A DNA stretch of 10,614 bases, from assembly GCA_013214275.1 (NCBI GenBank), contig JABSPP010000031.1, positions 1 to 10,614 of the forward strand, given 5' to 3'. The DNA is from Flavobacteriaceae bacterium. GTDB taxonomy: Bacteria; Bacteroidota; Bacteroidia; Flavobacteriales; Flavobacteriaceae. Each line of letters opens with the position of its first letter. Position 1 is the stretch's first letter. Shown in pieces: positions 1 through 7,380 of the stretch. The translations under genes were made by a program, and so were the position numbers. The notes under the pieces were generated by a model. That model did not search any database and had not been told where the DNA came from. It worked only from the letters and a program-made list of their open reading frames with translations.

Positions 1-1375
1 GTTGATCTGATTTCCATCTTCTGTTTACATTGATTGCTGCAAAACGTGTATCGTATGAATCGTTTGCTTTTTCAGCAGTAACATATCCTCGAACAAAGAA
101 GTTATCGTTACGAACTTCTAATTTGTGTTGTTGCATGAAGAAGTTTTTGATAGAATATCTATTTGCTCCTTGGTAGATTGTGTTACCACGACCAATTTTT
201 GAATTCCAAATCACTTCAAGATTGTCATTTCCAAAAGGTCTATAATGTAATGCGGTTGCAAATTTGATACTTCGAGCATTGTAAGTCATTAGATCCCTCT
301 CATCATATCCAGTTCTACTCACGTTAACACTAGGTACTAGAGAAACATCTGAGGAAGGAAAAAGACCTAATGCCACTAATGCTTCTGCCACCCCACGAAT
401 GTTTGTAGAAACCTCATCACCATATACATTCAACCCATCATAATTGATGTCTGATAATCTATCTCCTGGTGCATAACTCCCGTTTAAGGTATTCCGTGTA
501 TCAGTTGCAAACCATTCTGTACCATCTAAAACAGATAACGTTGCCTTAGCAGCAAAATACTCTGAGAATGTATATGCATAGCGTATATTGTATTCATAAA
601 AATCGTTGTCACCAGCAGCCTCTTGCATCGTTAAACCTCGTTTGTAAGAAATGCTCACCCCTTGATCTTCGAATGGGCTTTTACTTCTCATAAACATAAT
701 ACCATTAAATGCATTGGCACCGTACAAAGCAGAAGATGCACCTGGTAAAATTTCTACAGTAGCTACATCCAACTCTGACATTCCCAATAGGTTTCCAATT
801 GCAAAGTTAAGCGCTGGAGCAGCATTGTCCATACCATCAACTAACTGCATGAATCTCGTATTAGCAAATGTTGCAAAACCTCTTGTATTTACTGACTTAA
901 ATGTTAAACTATTTGCATTTATGTCTACCCCTTTCAAATTTTCCAAACCGTCATAGAAAGATGGTGCTGAAGTATTTTTTATTGCCCTTACATCCATGCG
1001 CTCCACGGTTACAGGCGACTCTAAAATACGTTCTGGGGTTCTTGATGCAGAGATAACAACCTCATCCAGAGCAGTCGCATTTTCTTTGAGATTTACTTCA
1101 ACAACTTGATTGTTTTTAGTGAGCTCTACCTTTAATGGTTGAAACCCTAGCATGGAGATTTCAATGGTGAATGGAGGTTCTAGGTTCACTTTTAATGTAA
1201 AGTTCCCGTCAAAGTCTGTAGTCGTTCCCACTGCTTGTCCAGAAACTTTAATGTTAGCTCCCAAGAGTGTTTCTCCTGAATTTGCATCCTTTACGGTTCC
1301 TGAGATTGATGTCTGAGCAAACATCGTTATCGAACCAAGCATAACGAATACAAAGAATGTTATCTTTTTAATCAT
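1..1375 (-). CDS. TonB-dependent outer-membrane receptor, N-terminal part (cut by left edge)
   Basis: The minus-strand frame is open from an ATG at 1375 to the window edge, giving 458 residues. It begins with a signal peptide (MIKKITFFVF..., likely cleavage after the Ala at residue 20, before Gln-Thr). Residues about 23-97 form a carboxypeptidase-regulatory-like beta-sandwich (SGTVKD, GANIKVSG, TTTDFDGNF). A TonB-box-like stretch DEVVISASR lies at 104-112. A plug domain follows (about 115-235), with TRGFATFANTRFMQLVDGMD, ELDVATVEILPGASSALYG and NAFNGI. The remaining residues are the start of the beta-barrel. Such receptors sit in the outer membrane and import large or scarce substrates, such as iron complexes, vitamins or glycans, using TonB-ExbBD energy. 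The substrate cannot be told from this part. No SusD partner is visible; one could lie beyond the left edge. The gene is divergent from ribF. The missing C-terminus reflects the window, not a mutation. Confidence 0.95.
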   Translation of the reverse strand, partial: MIKKITFFVFVMLGSITMFAQTSISGTVKDANSGETLLGANIKVSGQAVGTTTDFDGNFTLKVNLEPPFTIEISMLGFQPLKVELTKNNQVVEVNLKENATALDEVVISASRTPERILESPVTVERMDVRAIKNTSAPSFYDGLENLKGVDINANSLTFKSVNTRGFATFANTRFMQLVDGMDNAAPALNFAIGNLLGMSELDVATVEILPGASSALYGANAFNGIMFMRSKSPFEDQGVSISYKRGLTMQEAAGDNDFYEYNIRYAYTFSEYFAAKATLSVLDGTEWFATDTRNTLNGSYAPGDRLSDINYDGLNVYGDEVSTNIRGVAEALVALGLFPSSDVSLVPSVNVSRTGYDERDLMTYNARSIKFATALHYRPFGNDNLEVIWNSKIGRGNTIYQGANRYSIKNFFMQQHKLEVRNDNFFVRGYVTAEKANDSYDTRFAAINVNRRWKSDQ

Positions 1376-1622
1376 GATGTGAATTATTTGTTAATCAAGA
1401 CGAAAATACAATTTTTTTTGATTCACATAATAAAATCACCGTTTTTTTGAGATTTTATAGATGTTTCACAATATTTTTTATCAAACTCACACTATTGGAT
1501 GAATTTAAATTTTGTTTATGATATCATAGCATTTTGTAGTGGAGTTGTGCAACCAAATTTTTTTAAAAATTTAAATCTCTTCATTGAATGAATTGTAAAT
1601 TTGTATTTTAATTCGGTTTAGA
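1376..1622. other. Divergent intergenic region between the receptor gene and ribF
   Basis: About 245 bp of very AT-rich DNA with long T and A runs and no credible ORF. It must hold the start signals for both divergent genes. On the plus strand there is a perfect TAnnTTTG element just before ribF (annotated separately). On the minus strand I found only imperfect matches: TATTTTCG at 1408-1401 and AAAATTTG at 1561-1554. The receptor promoter is therefore not assigned. No Fur-box-like palindrome or riboswitch fold was recognised by eye. Confidence 0.5.
1596..1603 (+). promoter_or_regulatory. Probable -7 promoter element of ribF
   Basis: TAAATTTG is a perfect match to the Bacteroidota -7 consensus TAnnTTTG. 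It ends 19 nt before the TTG start codon of ribF, so the predicted 5' leader is very short. No TTG or TTTG lies at the usual -33 spacing (about 19-20 nt upstream); the nearest TTG is at 1584-1586, which is too close. The sequence is AT-rich, so a chance match is possible. Confidence 0.4.
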
Positions 1623-2555
1623 TTGAAAATTATACATTCTACTTCCAATTTTCCTCCCCATAAAAAATCTTTTGTAACTATTGGAACTTTTGATGGGGTT
1701 CATGTTGGGCATCAAAAAATTTTGCAAAACCTTATTCGATCTGCGAAGAAGGAGAATGCCAAGTCTGCCTTACTAACTTTTTTTCCTCATCCTCGGATGG
1801 TACTTCAAAAAAATGTTACCATAGAACTCTTGAACACAATTGATGAAAAATCAAAACTGTTGGAAGACATCGGGTTGGATTATTTGATCGTTCATCCTTT
1901 TAACAAAGCGTTTTCGAGGCTGACAGCACTTGACTTTGTTCGTGACATTCTTATCAATCAGCTTAACGCAAAAAAACTCATCATCGGATACGATCACCAT
2001 TTTGGGAAAAACCGAGAAGGAAATATCAATCAGCTCAGAGAGTATAGTCAACTATTTGATTTTAAAGTACAAGAAATTCCTGCACATGATATTGATGACG
2101 TTGCTGTTAGTTCAACAAAAATTAGAACCGCTCTTCACAATGGGTTGTTAAAAACAGCGAACAAATACCTCGGGTACCCTTTTATGATTCAAGGTACTGT
2201 TGTCAATGGAAAAAAACTGGGTGGCAAAATTGGATTCCCCACAGCAAATATTCATGTTAAAGAAGATTACAAGCTCATTCCCAAGACAGGTGTTTACGTT
2301 ATTCAGACCCGTGTTGATAATGATCTCTTTTTCGGAATGATGAATATCGGTTATCGGCCTACCATTAACGGAAGACACCAAACTATTGAGGCTCATTTAT
2401 TTAACTTCGATGGCAATCTCTACAACAAATTTCTGACAATCGAATTTTTGTATTTTCTGCGAGAAGAACAGAAATTTGATACTGTTGATGAGCTCATTCT
2501 TCAGCTAAAAAAAGACCGAGATAACGCCATTTTCTTTACACAAAACAAACTCTAA
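1623..2555 (+). CDS. ribF: Bifunctional riboflavin kinase / FAD synthetase
   Basis: The enzyme phosphorylates riboflavin to FMN and then adenylylates FMN to FAD in the cytoplasm. The N-terminal FAD synthetase domain (about 1-185) shows the nucleotidyltransferase motif GTFDGVHVGH at 21-30, TFFPHP at 52-57, GYDHHFGKNREGN at 122-134 and SSTKIR at 163-168. The C-terminal riboflavin kinase domain (about 186-305) shows GFPTAN at 204-209 and later NIGYRPTING, IEAHLF and a FLREEQKF segment. The length (310 aa) is normal for the family. The start is a TTG codon: the in-frame stop TAA at 1596-1598 lies just upstream, no ATG or GTG lies between, and the resulting N-terminus MKIIHS fits the family. No Shine-Dalgarno sequence is evident. 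The next gene, serS, begins 62 bp downstream from its own promoter. Confidence 0.96.
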   Translation: MKIIHSTSNFPPHKKSFVTIGTFDGVHVGHQKILQNLIRSAKKENAKSALLTFFPHPRMVLQKNVTIELLNTIDEKSKLLEDIGLDYLIVHPFNKAFSRLTALDFVRDILINQLNAKKLIIGYDHHFGKNREGNINQLREYSQLFDFKVQEIPAHDIDDVAVSSTKIRTALHNGLLKTANKYLGYPFMIQGTVVNGKKLGGKIGFPTANIHVKEDYKLIPKTGVYVIQTRVDNDLFFGMMNIGYRPTINGRHQTIEAHLFNFDGNLYNKFLTIEFLYFLREEQKFDTVDELILQLKKDRDNAIFFTQNKL

Positions 2556-2562
2556 TCATTGA

Positions 2563-2593
2563 TTGTGATATTAACACACATATTTTATATTTG
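2563..2593 (+). promoter_or_regulatory. serS promoter (Bacteroidota -33/-7 type)
   Basis: TTG at 2563-2565 and TATATTTG at 2586-2593 are separated by 20 bp. This matches the Bacteroidota sigma-ABfr pattern of TTG near -33 and TAnnTTTG near -7. The -7 box ends 24 nt before the serS ATG and lies wholly in the ribF-serS gap, so serS can be transcribed independently of ribF. Confidence 0.55.
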
Positions 2594-2617
2594 GGCTCTT
2601 AAACAACAGAGAACGTT

Positions 2618-3892
2618 ATGTTGCAAGTTCAATTTATCAGAGAGCACAAAGATGAGGTATTAGAAGGGTTAAAAAAGAGAAACATTTCTAATGCTGAGGA
2701 AATGATTGAGCGCGTGCTGAGTACTGATGAGGTCCGCAGAAAATCTCAAGTTGAACTGGATAATGTATCTGCTGAATCTAATAAGCTATCCAAAGAAATT
2801 GGTCTTTTATTCAAGTCAGGAGAAGTACGAAAAGCTACTTTGGTTAGAGAAAAAACAAGTCAGTTAAAAGAACAAAAAGAAACGTTATCTAAACAAAAAA
2901 TTACTGCTGAAAAAACTTTACAGCAACTGCTATTTCAAATTCCTAATATTCCTCACCAATCCGTTCCTTACGGTCAATCAGACGAAGACAATGAAGAAAT
3001 ATTTCGTTGTGGAACGAATCCAACACTTGATGAAAGTGCATTACCTCATTGGGAATTAGCAAAAAAATATAATCTTATCAGTTTTGAACTTGGTACAAAA
3101 ATAACAGGTGCTGGTTTTCCTGTGTACACGGGCAAAGGAGCAAAATTACAACGAGCTCTTATCAACTATTTTCTGGATAAAAATACAACCGCGGGTTACG
3201 AGGAAGTTCAAGTACCTCATTTGGTGAACGAAGCCTCTGGTATTGGAACGGGTTCTCTTCCTGACAAAGAAAGACAGATGTATCACATAGAAGGTGACGA
3301 TTTATATCTAATTCCTACAGCTGAAGTTCCTGTGACGAATATTTTTAGAGGGAATCTACTGAAAGAAAAAGACCTTCCTTTGGCCCTTACATCCTACACT
3401 CCTTGTTTTAGGAGAGAAGCAGGTTCTTATGGTGCTCATGTGAGAGGTTTAAACAGACTGCATCAATTTGATAAAGTAGAAATCGTTCGGATTGAACATC
3501 CTAATCGTTCGTACGAAGCTCTAGAGGAAATGATCGAACACGTGAAAAAAATCTTACTGGAGTTAAAATTACCTTTCAGAATCCTGCGCTTGTGTGGTGG
3601 TGATGTGACTTTTGCCTCGGCACTTACGTATGATTTTGAAATCTTCTCTGCGGCTCAAAAGCGATGGTTAGAAGTAAGTTCTGTTTCAAATTTTGAAACA
3701 TTTCAATCCAATCGATTGAAGTTGCGGTTTAAAAACGGTAGTGGAAAAAGTCAACTTGCCCATACTCTCAACGGCAGTGCACTTGCTTTGCCTAGAATTG
3801 TTGCAGGAATTTTGGAAAATTATCAAACCACAAAAGGAATTGTTATTCCAGAGGTTTTGATTCCATATACTGGCTTTGAACTGATTAGTTAG
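2618..3892 (+). CDS. serS: Seryl-tRNA synthetase
   Basis: A class II aminoacyl-tRNA synthetase that charges tRNA(Ser), and also tRNA(Sec) where present, with serine in the cytoplasm. The N-terminal domain (about 1-110) contains the long helical coiled-coil arm (about 30-100, rich in K, E, Q and L) that recognises the tRNA variable arm. The catalytic core shows TAEVPVTN at 234-241, class II motif 2 FRREAGSYG at 264-272, TYDFE at 337-341, EVSSVSNFETFQ at 352-363 and motif 3 (384-403, beginning LNGSALALPR). At 424 aa it is full length. The ATG start gives the typical N-terminus MLQVQFIRE. The last 8 bases overlap the end of a convergent small gene on the minus strand, and no terminator hairpin separates them. 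Confidence 0.98.
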   Translation: MLQVQFIREHKDEVLEGLKKRNISNAEEMIERVLSTDEVRRKSQVELDNVSAESNKLSKEIGLLFKSGEVRKATLVREKTSQLKEQKETLSKQKITAEKTLQQLLFQIPNIPHQSVPYGQSDEDNEEIFRCGTNPTLDESALPHWELAKKYNLISFELGTKITGAGFPVYTGKGAKLQRALINYFLDKNTTAGYEEVQVPHLVNEASGIGTGSLPDKERQMYHIEGDDLYLIPTAEVPVTNIFRGNLLKEKDLPLALTSYTPCFRREAGSYGAHVRGLNRLHQFDKVEIVRIEHPNRSYEALEEMIEHVKKILLELKLPFRILRLCGGDVTFASALTYDFEIFSAAQKRWLEVSSVSNFETFQSNRLKLRFKNGSGKSQLAHTLNGSALALPRIVAGILENYQTTKGIVIPEVLIPYTGFELIS

Positions 3893-4028
3893 CGGAAATG
3901 GCTAGCATCAACTTTTTGTACTTATTAACTTCTATGAGTGAGTTCAGATAGTCGCTTATTTGTCCCATTTTCATCAACTCTATAGAATTTTGTTTTGCTG
4001 TTTCGTATTGTTTGGTTAAGTCTTTCAT
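3885..4028 (-). CDS. Small conserved-looking protein, 47 aa, function unknown
   Basis: The minus-strand frame runs from ATG at 4028 to TAA at 3887-3885. It encodes a 47-residue basic, helical peptide that starts MKDLTKQYETAKQNSIELMK, continues MGQISDYLNSLIEVNKYKKL and ends MLAISAN. It looks like one amphipathic helix pair with no signal peptide or membrane segment. From memory, flavobacterial genomes carry short proteins of the same layout (x-KY-x-xAK-x-xS-x-xLM-x-x-GQI-x-x-YL-x-x-L-x-E-x-NKYK-x-LM-x-A-x-x-AN), so I think this is a real gene, but I cannot confirm it here. Its stop lies 8 bases inside the 3' end of serS, so the two genes converge and overlap at their ends. The function is unknown. 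Its length is below most gene-calling cut-offs. No good TAnnTTTG promoter was found upstream on this strand. Confidence 0.72.
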   Translation of the reverse strand: MKDLTKQYETAKQNSIELMKMGQISDYLNSLIEVNKYKKLMLAISAN

Positions 4029-4384
4029 TGTTTCTTATAGTTGGTTACAAAAACTATTAGACAATTACTGTGCCAAAGTGTTACTTTATTGGAGACACTA
4101 ATAATGTGATTTAATAAAATATTAACACTCATGTTATTTTTTATGCTATGTACATCCGTTGAAATATGTCTTTTTTACAATTCTGAATGCACCAAGAATT
4201 TCCGTTGATATCATTGGCGACTTGTTTCAACATTTTGTATAGAAAGGTTTCATAAAAACTTTAAGATGGAATCTATATCTTTGAGATGGAGTCCTTACAG
4301 AGGGATTGGTTGAGTATGGATCAATATCCAAACAAAGGGAAATGTTTAAACAGCAAATAGTTAGTGTAAATTTAAGCGAGTAAA
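4029..4384. other. 356-bp intergenic region without a convincing gene
   Basis: AT-rich DNA between the 47-aa gene (minus) and the exported TPR gene (plus), so it should hold both divergent promoters. A perfect TAnnTTTG box lies at 4276-4283. Only tiny open frames exist: 24 codons from ATG 4286 to TAG 4358-4360, and a 22-codon frame starting near 4186. Neither resembles a known protein. Short inverted repeats are present, such as CAC-TAATAAT-GTG, but none is long enough to call a terminator or structured RNA. Confidence 0.5.
4276..4283 (+). promoter_or_regulatory. Possible -7 promoter element for the TPR-DUF4286-rsmA-mgtE group
   Basis: TATCTTTG matches TAnnTTTG exactly and lies 101 nt before the ATG of the TPR gene. 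No clear TTG is present at the -33 spacing; the nearest upstream TTTTG (4233-4237) is about 38 nt away. If used, the mRNA would have a leader of roughly 95 nt. A second near match, TAAATTTA at 4367-4374, is too close to the start codon to be a standard promoter. Confidence 0.3.
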
Positions 4385-6160
4385 ATGAAAGCTTGTATCC
4401 TTATTATCTGCTTATTCTATACCTGTTATAGTTACAGTCAGGACAATCTCCTGTTGGCGGAGAACTATTTCCGACAGGGAGAATATGAGAAAGCTTCACA
4501 TATCTATAAATCACTATTTGAGAAAAACACGTTTAATGCTGACTATCTGAAGAAACTAGTGACTTGTTATCAGGAAACGCGTCAATTTCAATTAGCAGAG
4601 ACACTCCTAAGAACGTTATTAAAAGAACACGTTACTCGCAAATACCTTCATGTAGAACTGGGCTACAACTATGAACGTCAGCAACAGATAGAACTAGCTA
4701 ATGTAGAGTACAAAAAAGCACTGGACTACATAAGTACCAACCCTTATTCTGCGGGAATTATTGGAAGAACCTTCCAACAAAATAACGCTTTAGATCGTGC
4801 AATTCTAGCCTATACCAAAGCAATGCAACTTAACCCAAACTCAAATTATCAATTTCAGATCGCACAGATTTTTGGTGAAAAGGGAGCGTTTGAAAAGATG
4901 TTTGAAGCTTATATCAACCTTGTTGACTCTAATGAGCGCTATATTAGATCTGTACAGCGATTAATTAGTAGATATATTTCTGATGACCCATTAGACAAAA
5001 ATAATATTGCACTTAAAAAATCACTTCTTAGAAAATCAATCAGCAACCCCAAAAATATTTGGAATGAGCTTTTAAGCTGGTTATTTTCTAAACAAAAGGA
5101 GTACAACAGGGCCTTTGTTCAAGAAAAAGCTCTTTTCAAAAGAGATGTCATGTATTTAGATAATATCTCAAGGCTTGGGAAAATTGCTTTTGAAAACAGA
5201 GATTATGGTACTGCTAAAGAGTGCTTTTCTTTCACATTAGAAAACACCTCTTTCATTGATGAAAGAGTTAACTCTGAGCTTTTTCTTCTCAAAGTTGCCA
5301 TCGCAAAGGAGGATAAAAATGTTCTTCAATTATTCGACGTAGTTTTAGAAACTTATGGAATCAACGCCAATACTATTGTCATACAAATGGAATATGCCAA
5401 CTTCCTTACATTTAAAAAGGGACAACCCAAAAAATCTGAAGCTATTTTAGAACGTGCTTTGCAATATTCAAGGTCTAAATTTCAGCGAGCTCAAATAAAA
5501 CTTAAATTAGGTGAAATCTTTGTTTTTACCAGTCAATTTAACAAAGCATTAATTTATTTTTCTCAAGTTCAAACCAGCCTTAAAAATCATCCATTGTCTC
5601 AAGAGGCTCGTTTTAAAGTTGCTCAAACCTCCTATTTTAAGGGTGATTTTCCTTGGGCTATGGCACAGCTCAAAGTACTTAAAGGCTCTACAACACAACT
5701 TACAGCTAATGATGCTGTGGACTTGTTTTTAATTATTTCTGACAATCAACCTAGAGATTCTATTCCTTCTGGACTTAAACAGTATGCTAAAGCAGATTTA
5801 CTGTCTTACCAAAACAAATATATTCAAGCACTAACAATTTTAGAGCGTATTTGCCAGAAGTTTAAGGGATTTCCTGTTGAAGATGAAGCCTTTTTTAAAC
5901 AAGCAAAAATCATGATTTACCTAAAGAGGTATGAGGATGCCGTCACGGCTTTTAAAAAAGTAATCGATCTGGATCCAGAAGGAATTCTAAATGATGACGC
6001 TATCTTCGAGATTGCAGAGCTCTATAGAAACAATTTAAATCTCCCCGAAAAAGCTAAGGAATATTATCAAAAGATTATTTTTGATTATCCTTCAAGCTTT
6101 TACTTGGTTGATGCTAGGAGGAAGTATAGAGAGTTGCGGGGAGATACGGTTCAACAATAG
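4385..6160 (+). CDS. Exported tetratricopeptide-repeat protein, 591 aa
   Basis: The N-terminus MKACILIICLFYTCYSYSQD is a signal peptide with likely cleavage after Ser18 (SYS-Q). The mature protein should be periplasmic or attached to the inner face of the outer membrane. Nearly the whole chain is TPR-like helical hairpins. Clear units begin near residue 22 (LLLAENYFRQGEYEKASHIY), near 125 (an AILAYTKAMQLNP unit) and near the C-terminus (FFKQAKIMIYLKRYEDAVTA, KVIDLDP, then a unit ending in YYQKIIFDYPSS). The C-terminal units resemble the BamD/CpoB (YbgF) style of tandem TPRs with IIFDYPSS-type turns. No catalytic domain is seen, so a scaffold or protein-binding role is inferred. A cysteine at 14 lies in the signal region, but FYTC is a poor lipobox. 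It heads the group that continues with DUF4286, rsmA and mgtE, with 84 bp before the next gene. Confidence 0.85.
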   Translation: MKACILIICLFYTCYSYSQDNLLLAENYFRQGEYEKASHIYKSLFEKNTFNADYLKKLVTCYQETRQFQLAETLLRTLLKEHVTRKYLHVELGYNYERQQQIELANVEYKKALDYISTNPYSAGIIGRTFQQNNALDRAILAYTKAMQLNPNSNYQFQIAQIFGEKGAFEKMFEAYINLVDSNERYIRSVQRLISRYISDDPLDKNNIALKKSLLRKSISNPKNIWNELLSWLFSKQKEYNRAFVQEKALFKRDVMYLDNISRLGKIAFENRDYGTAKECFSFTLENTSFIDERVNSELFLLKVAIAKEDKNVLQLFDVVLETYGINANTIVIQMEYANFLTFKKGQPKKSEAILERALQYSRSKFQRAQIKLKLGEIFVFTSQFNKALIYFSQVQTSLKNHPLSQEARFKVAQTSYFKGDFPWAMAQLKVLKGSTTQLTANDAVDLFLIISDNQPRDSIPSGLKQYAKADLLSYQNKYIQALTILERICQKFKGFPVEDEAFFKQAKIMIYLKRYEDAVTAFKKVIDLDPEGILNDDAIFEIAELYRNNLNLPEKAKEYYQKIIFDYPSSFYLVDARRKYRELRGDTVQQ

Positions 6161-6244
6161 ATACGCAAATGCCTTGTTCTTCGAGCTAACGACAGTAATT
6201 ATTTTGTTTACATTCCCTATTTAGGATCATAAAATTACCTCCAT

Positions 6245-6574
6245 ATGTACATATATAACATCACTATCAATGTTGAAGAAAGCATTCACCAAGAGTGGCT
6301 CATCTGGATTCAAGATCACATTCAAGAAGTTCTAGCAACAGGGCGGTTTGTGTCAGCAAAACTCACGCAAGTACTTGTTGAGGAAGAAATGGGAGGAATT
6401 ACTTACTCCATTCAATATACTGCGAATACTCGTAAGGATTTAGATGATTATTACAGCGTTGATGCACCCAGATTAAGAAGTGACGGAATTACGAGATTTG
6501 CAGATAAAATGGTAGCCTTCCGAACAGAGTTAAAGGTAATTAAAGAGTTTTATCCTTTCAGTATTCGCAACTAA
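6245..6574 (+). CDS. DUF4286 family protein, 109 aa
   Basis: A small cytoplasmic protein of a Bacteroidota family with unknown function. I recognise the DUF4286 pattern from the N-terminal YIYNITINVE strand, the EWLIWIQDHIQEVLATG helix, the central GGITYSIQYTA strand and the DDYYSVDAPRLRSDGITRFADK segment. The alternating strand-helix-strand layout suggests a ferredoxin-like alpha/beta fold, which is inference. The length is normal for the family. The ATG at 6245 gives the usual family N-terminus. The stop is 2 nt before the rsmA start, which indicates translational coupling and one mRNA. The constant position next to rsmA in flavobacteria (from memory) hints at a link to ribosome maturation, but nothing in the sequence proves it. 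Confidence 0.88.
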   Translation: MYIYNITINVEESIHQEWLIWIQDHIQEVLATGRFVSAKLTQVLVEEEMGGITYSIQYTANTRKDLDDYYSVDAPRLRSDGITRFADKMVAFRTELKVIKEFYPFSIRN

Positions 6575-6576
6575 AT

Positions 6577-7380
6577 ATGACCGTTAAGCCTAAAAAATAT
6601 CTCGGACAGCATTTTTTAAAAGATGAGAGAATAGCAAAAAAGATTGCTGATTCTATTTCCTACAAGGGTTATAGTCACATTCTGGAAATTGGTCCAGGAA
6701 TGGGTGTCTTAACAAAACATTTACTGCGTTCAAAAAGTAAAGTAACAGTGATGGAGCTAGATCCTGAGTCTGTCAACTACCTGAATCGTGACTTTAAAGA
6801 GATTCACATCAAACTTAATACATCTCCAGAATGGTTTCGAATTATTGGTGCTGATTTCTTGAAACAAGACCTTTCAACAACATTTAATAATAAGCAATTT
6901 GCCATCATAGGTAATTATCCTTATAACATATCTACACAGATTGTATTTAAAGCAATACAGAACAGGATTTTTATTCCAGAGTTCTCAGGAATGTTCCAAA
7001 AGGAGGTTGCAAAAAGAATTACGGCAAAAGAAGGTTCTAAAGTTTATGGTATTTTATCTGTTCTTACGCAAGCGTTTTACAGTGCTGAATATCTATTTAC
7101 TGTTCCTGCATCTGTTTTTAACCCTCCACCTAGAGTTGAATCTGGAGTGATCCGTTTAACTCGTAAAGAAAACTTTATACTTCCTGTTGATGAGGCTTTA
7201 TTTTTTAAGGTGGTGAAAACGGCCTTTAATCAACGAAGGAAAATGCTTCGAAGCAGTTTAAAATCTTTTAATCTTTCGGATTCCTTAAAAGAAGACACTA
7301 TATTTGCGATGCGTCCAGAACAGTTATCCATCGCTCAATTTATAGCGTTAACGCAGAAAATCGCAAGTCATGTCGGTTGA
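6577..7380 (+). CDS. rsmA: 16S rRNA (adenine1518-N6/adenine1519-N6)-dimethyltransferase
   Basis: KsgA/RsmA uses S-adenosylmethionine to dimethylate two adjacent adenines in the 3'-terminal helix of 16S rRNA during late 30S assembly. The sequence shows the family start KKYLGQHFLKD (6-16), SAM-binding motif I EIGPGMGVLT (37-46), the acidic end of the next strand (MELD, 59-62), GADFL (91-95) and catalytic motif IV NYPYN (113-117; NLPYN in many species). It also shows the later segments VPASVFNPPPRVESGV and FNQRRKMLRSSLK in the C-terminal helical domain. At 267 aa it is full length. It starts 2 nt after the DUF4286 gene, and its last 11 bases overlap the start of mgtE in another frame, so the three genes are probably co-transcribed and coupled. 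Confidence 0.97.
   Translation: MTVKPKKYLGQHFLKDERIAKKIADSISYKGYSHILEIGPGMGVLTKHLLRSKSKVTVMELDPESVNYLNRDFKEIHIKLNTSPEWFRIIGADFLKQDLSTTFNNKQFAIIGNYPYNISTQIVFKAIQNRIFIPEFSGMFQKEVAKRITAKEGSKVYGILSVLTQAFYSAEYLFTVPASVFNPPPRVESGVIRLTRKENFILPVDEALFFKVVKTAFNQRRKMLRSSLKSFNLSDSLKEDTIFAMRPEQLSIAQFIALTQKIASHVG

Noticed and set aside
714..956. 80-codon open frame on the plus strand
   Set aside because: It lies antisense to the plug domain of the TonB-dependent receptor, whose frame is continuous and clearly homologous; the plus reading has no recognisable features.
1851..2396. Several 66-82-codon frames overlapping ribF on both strands
   Set aside because: They fall inside the intact ribF frame, which shows all family motifs; they are shadows.
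4286..4360. 24-codon ORF upstream of the exported TPR gene, possible leader peptide
   Set aside because: The composition is unremarkable, there is no attenuator-like hairpin or codon run, and it begins only 3 nt after a candidate promoter -7 box.
4385..4444. Lipoprotein signal in the TPR protein (Cys14)
   Set aside because: FYTC lacks the Leu-x-x-Cys lipobox pattern with small residues before Cys; an ordinary signal peptide with cleavage after SYS fits better.
6941..7150. 69-codon frame inside rsmA
   Set aside because: It is an out-of-frame shadow; rsmA is intact and full length over this segment.
7300..7370. Mg2+-responsive riboswitch (M-box or ykkC-like) before mgtE
   Set aside because: mgtE starts inside the rsmA coding region, so there is no leader space for a structured RNA.
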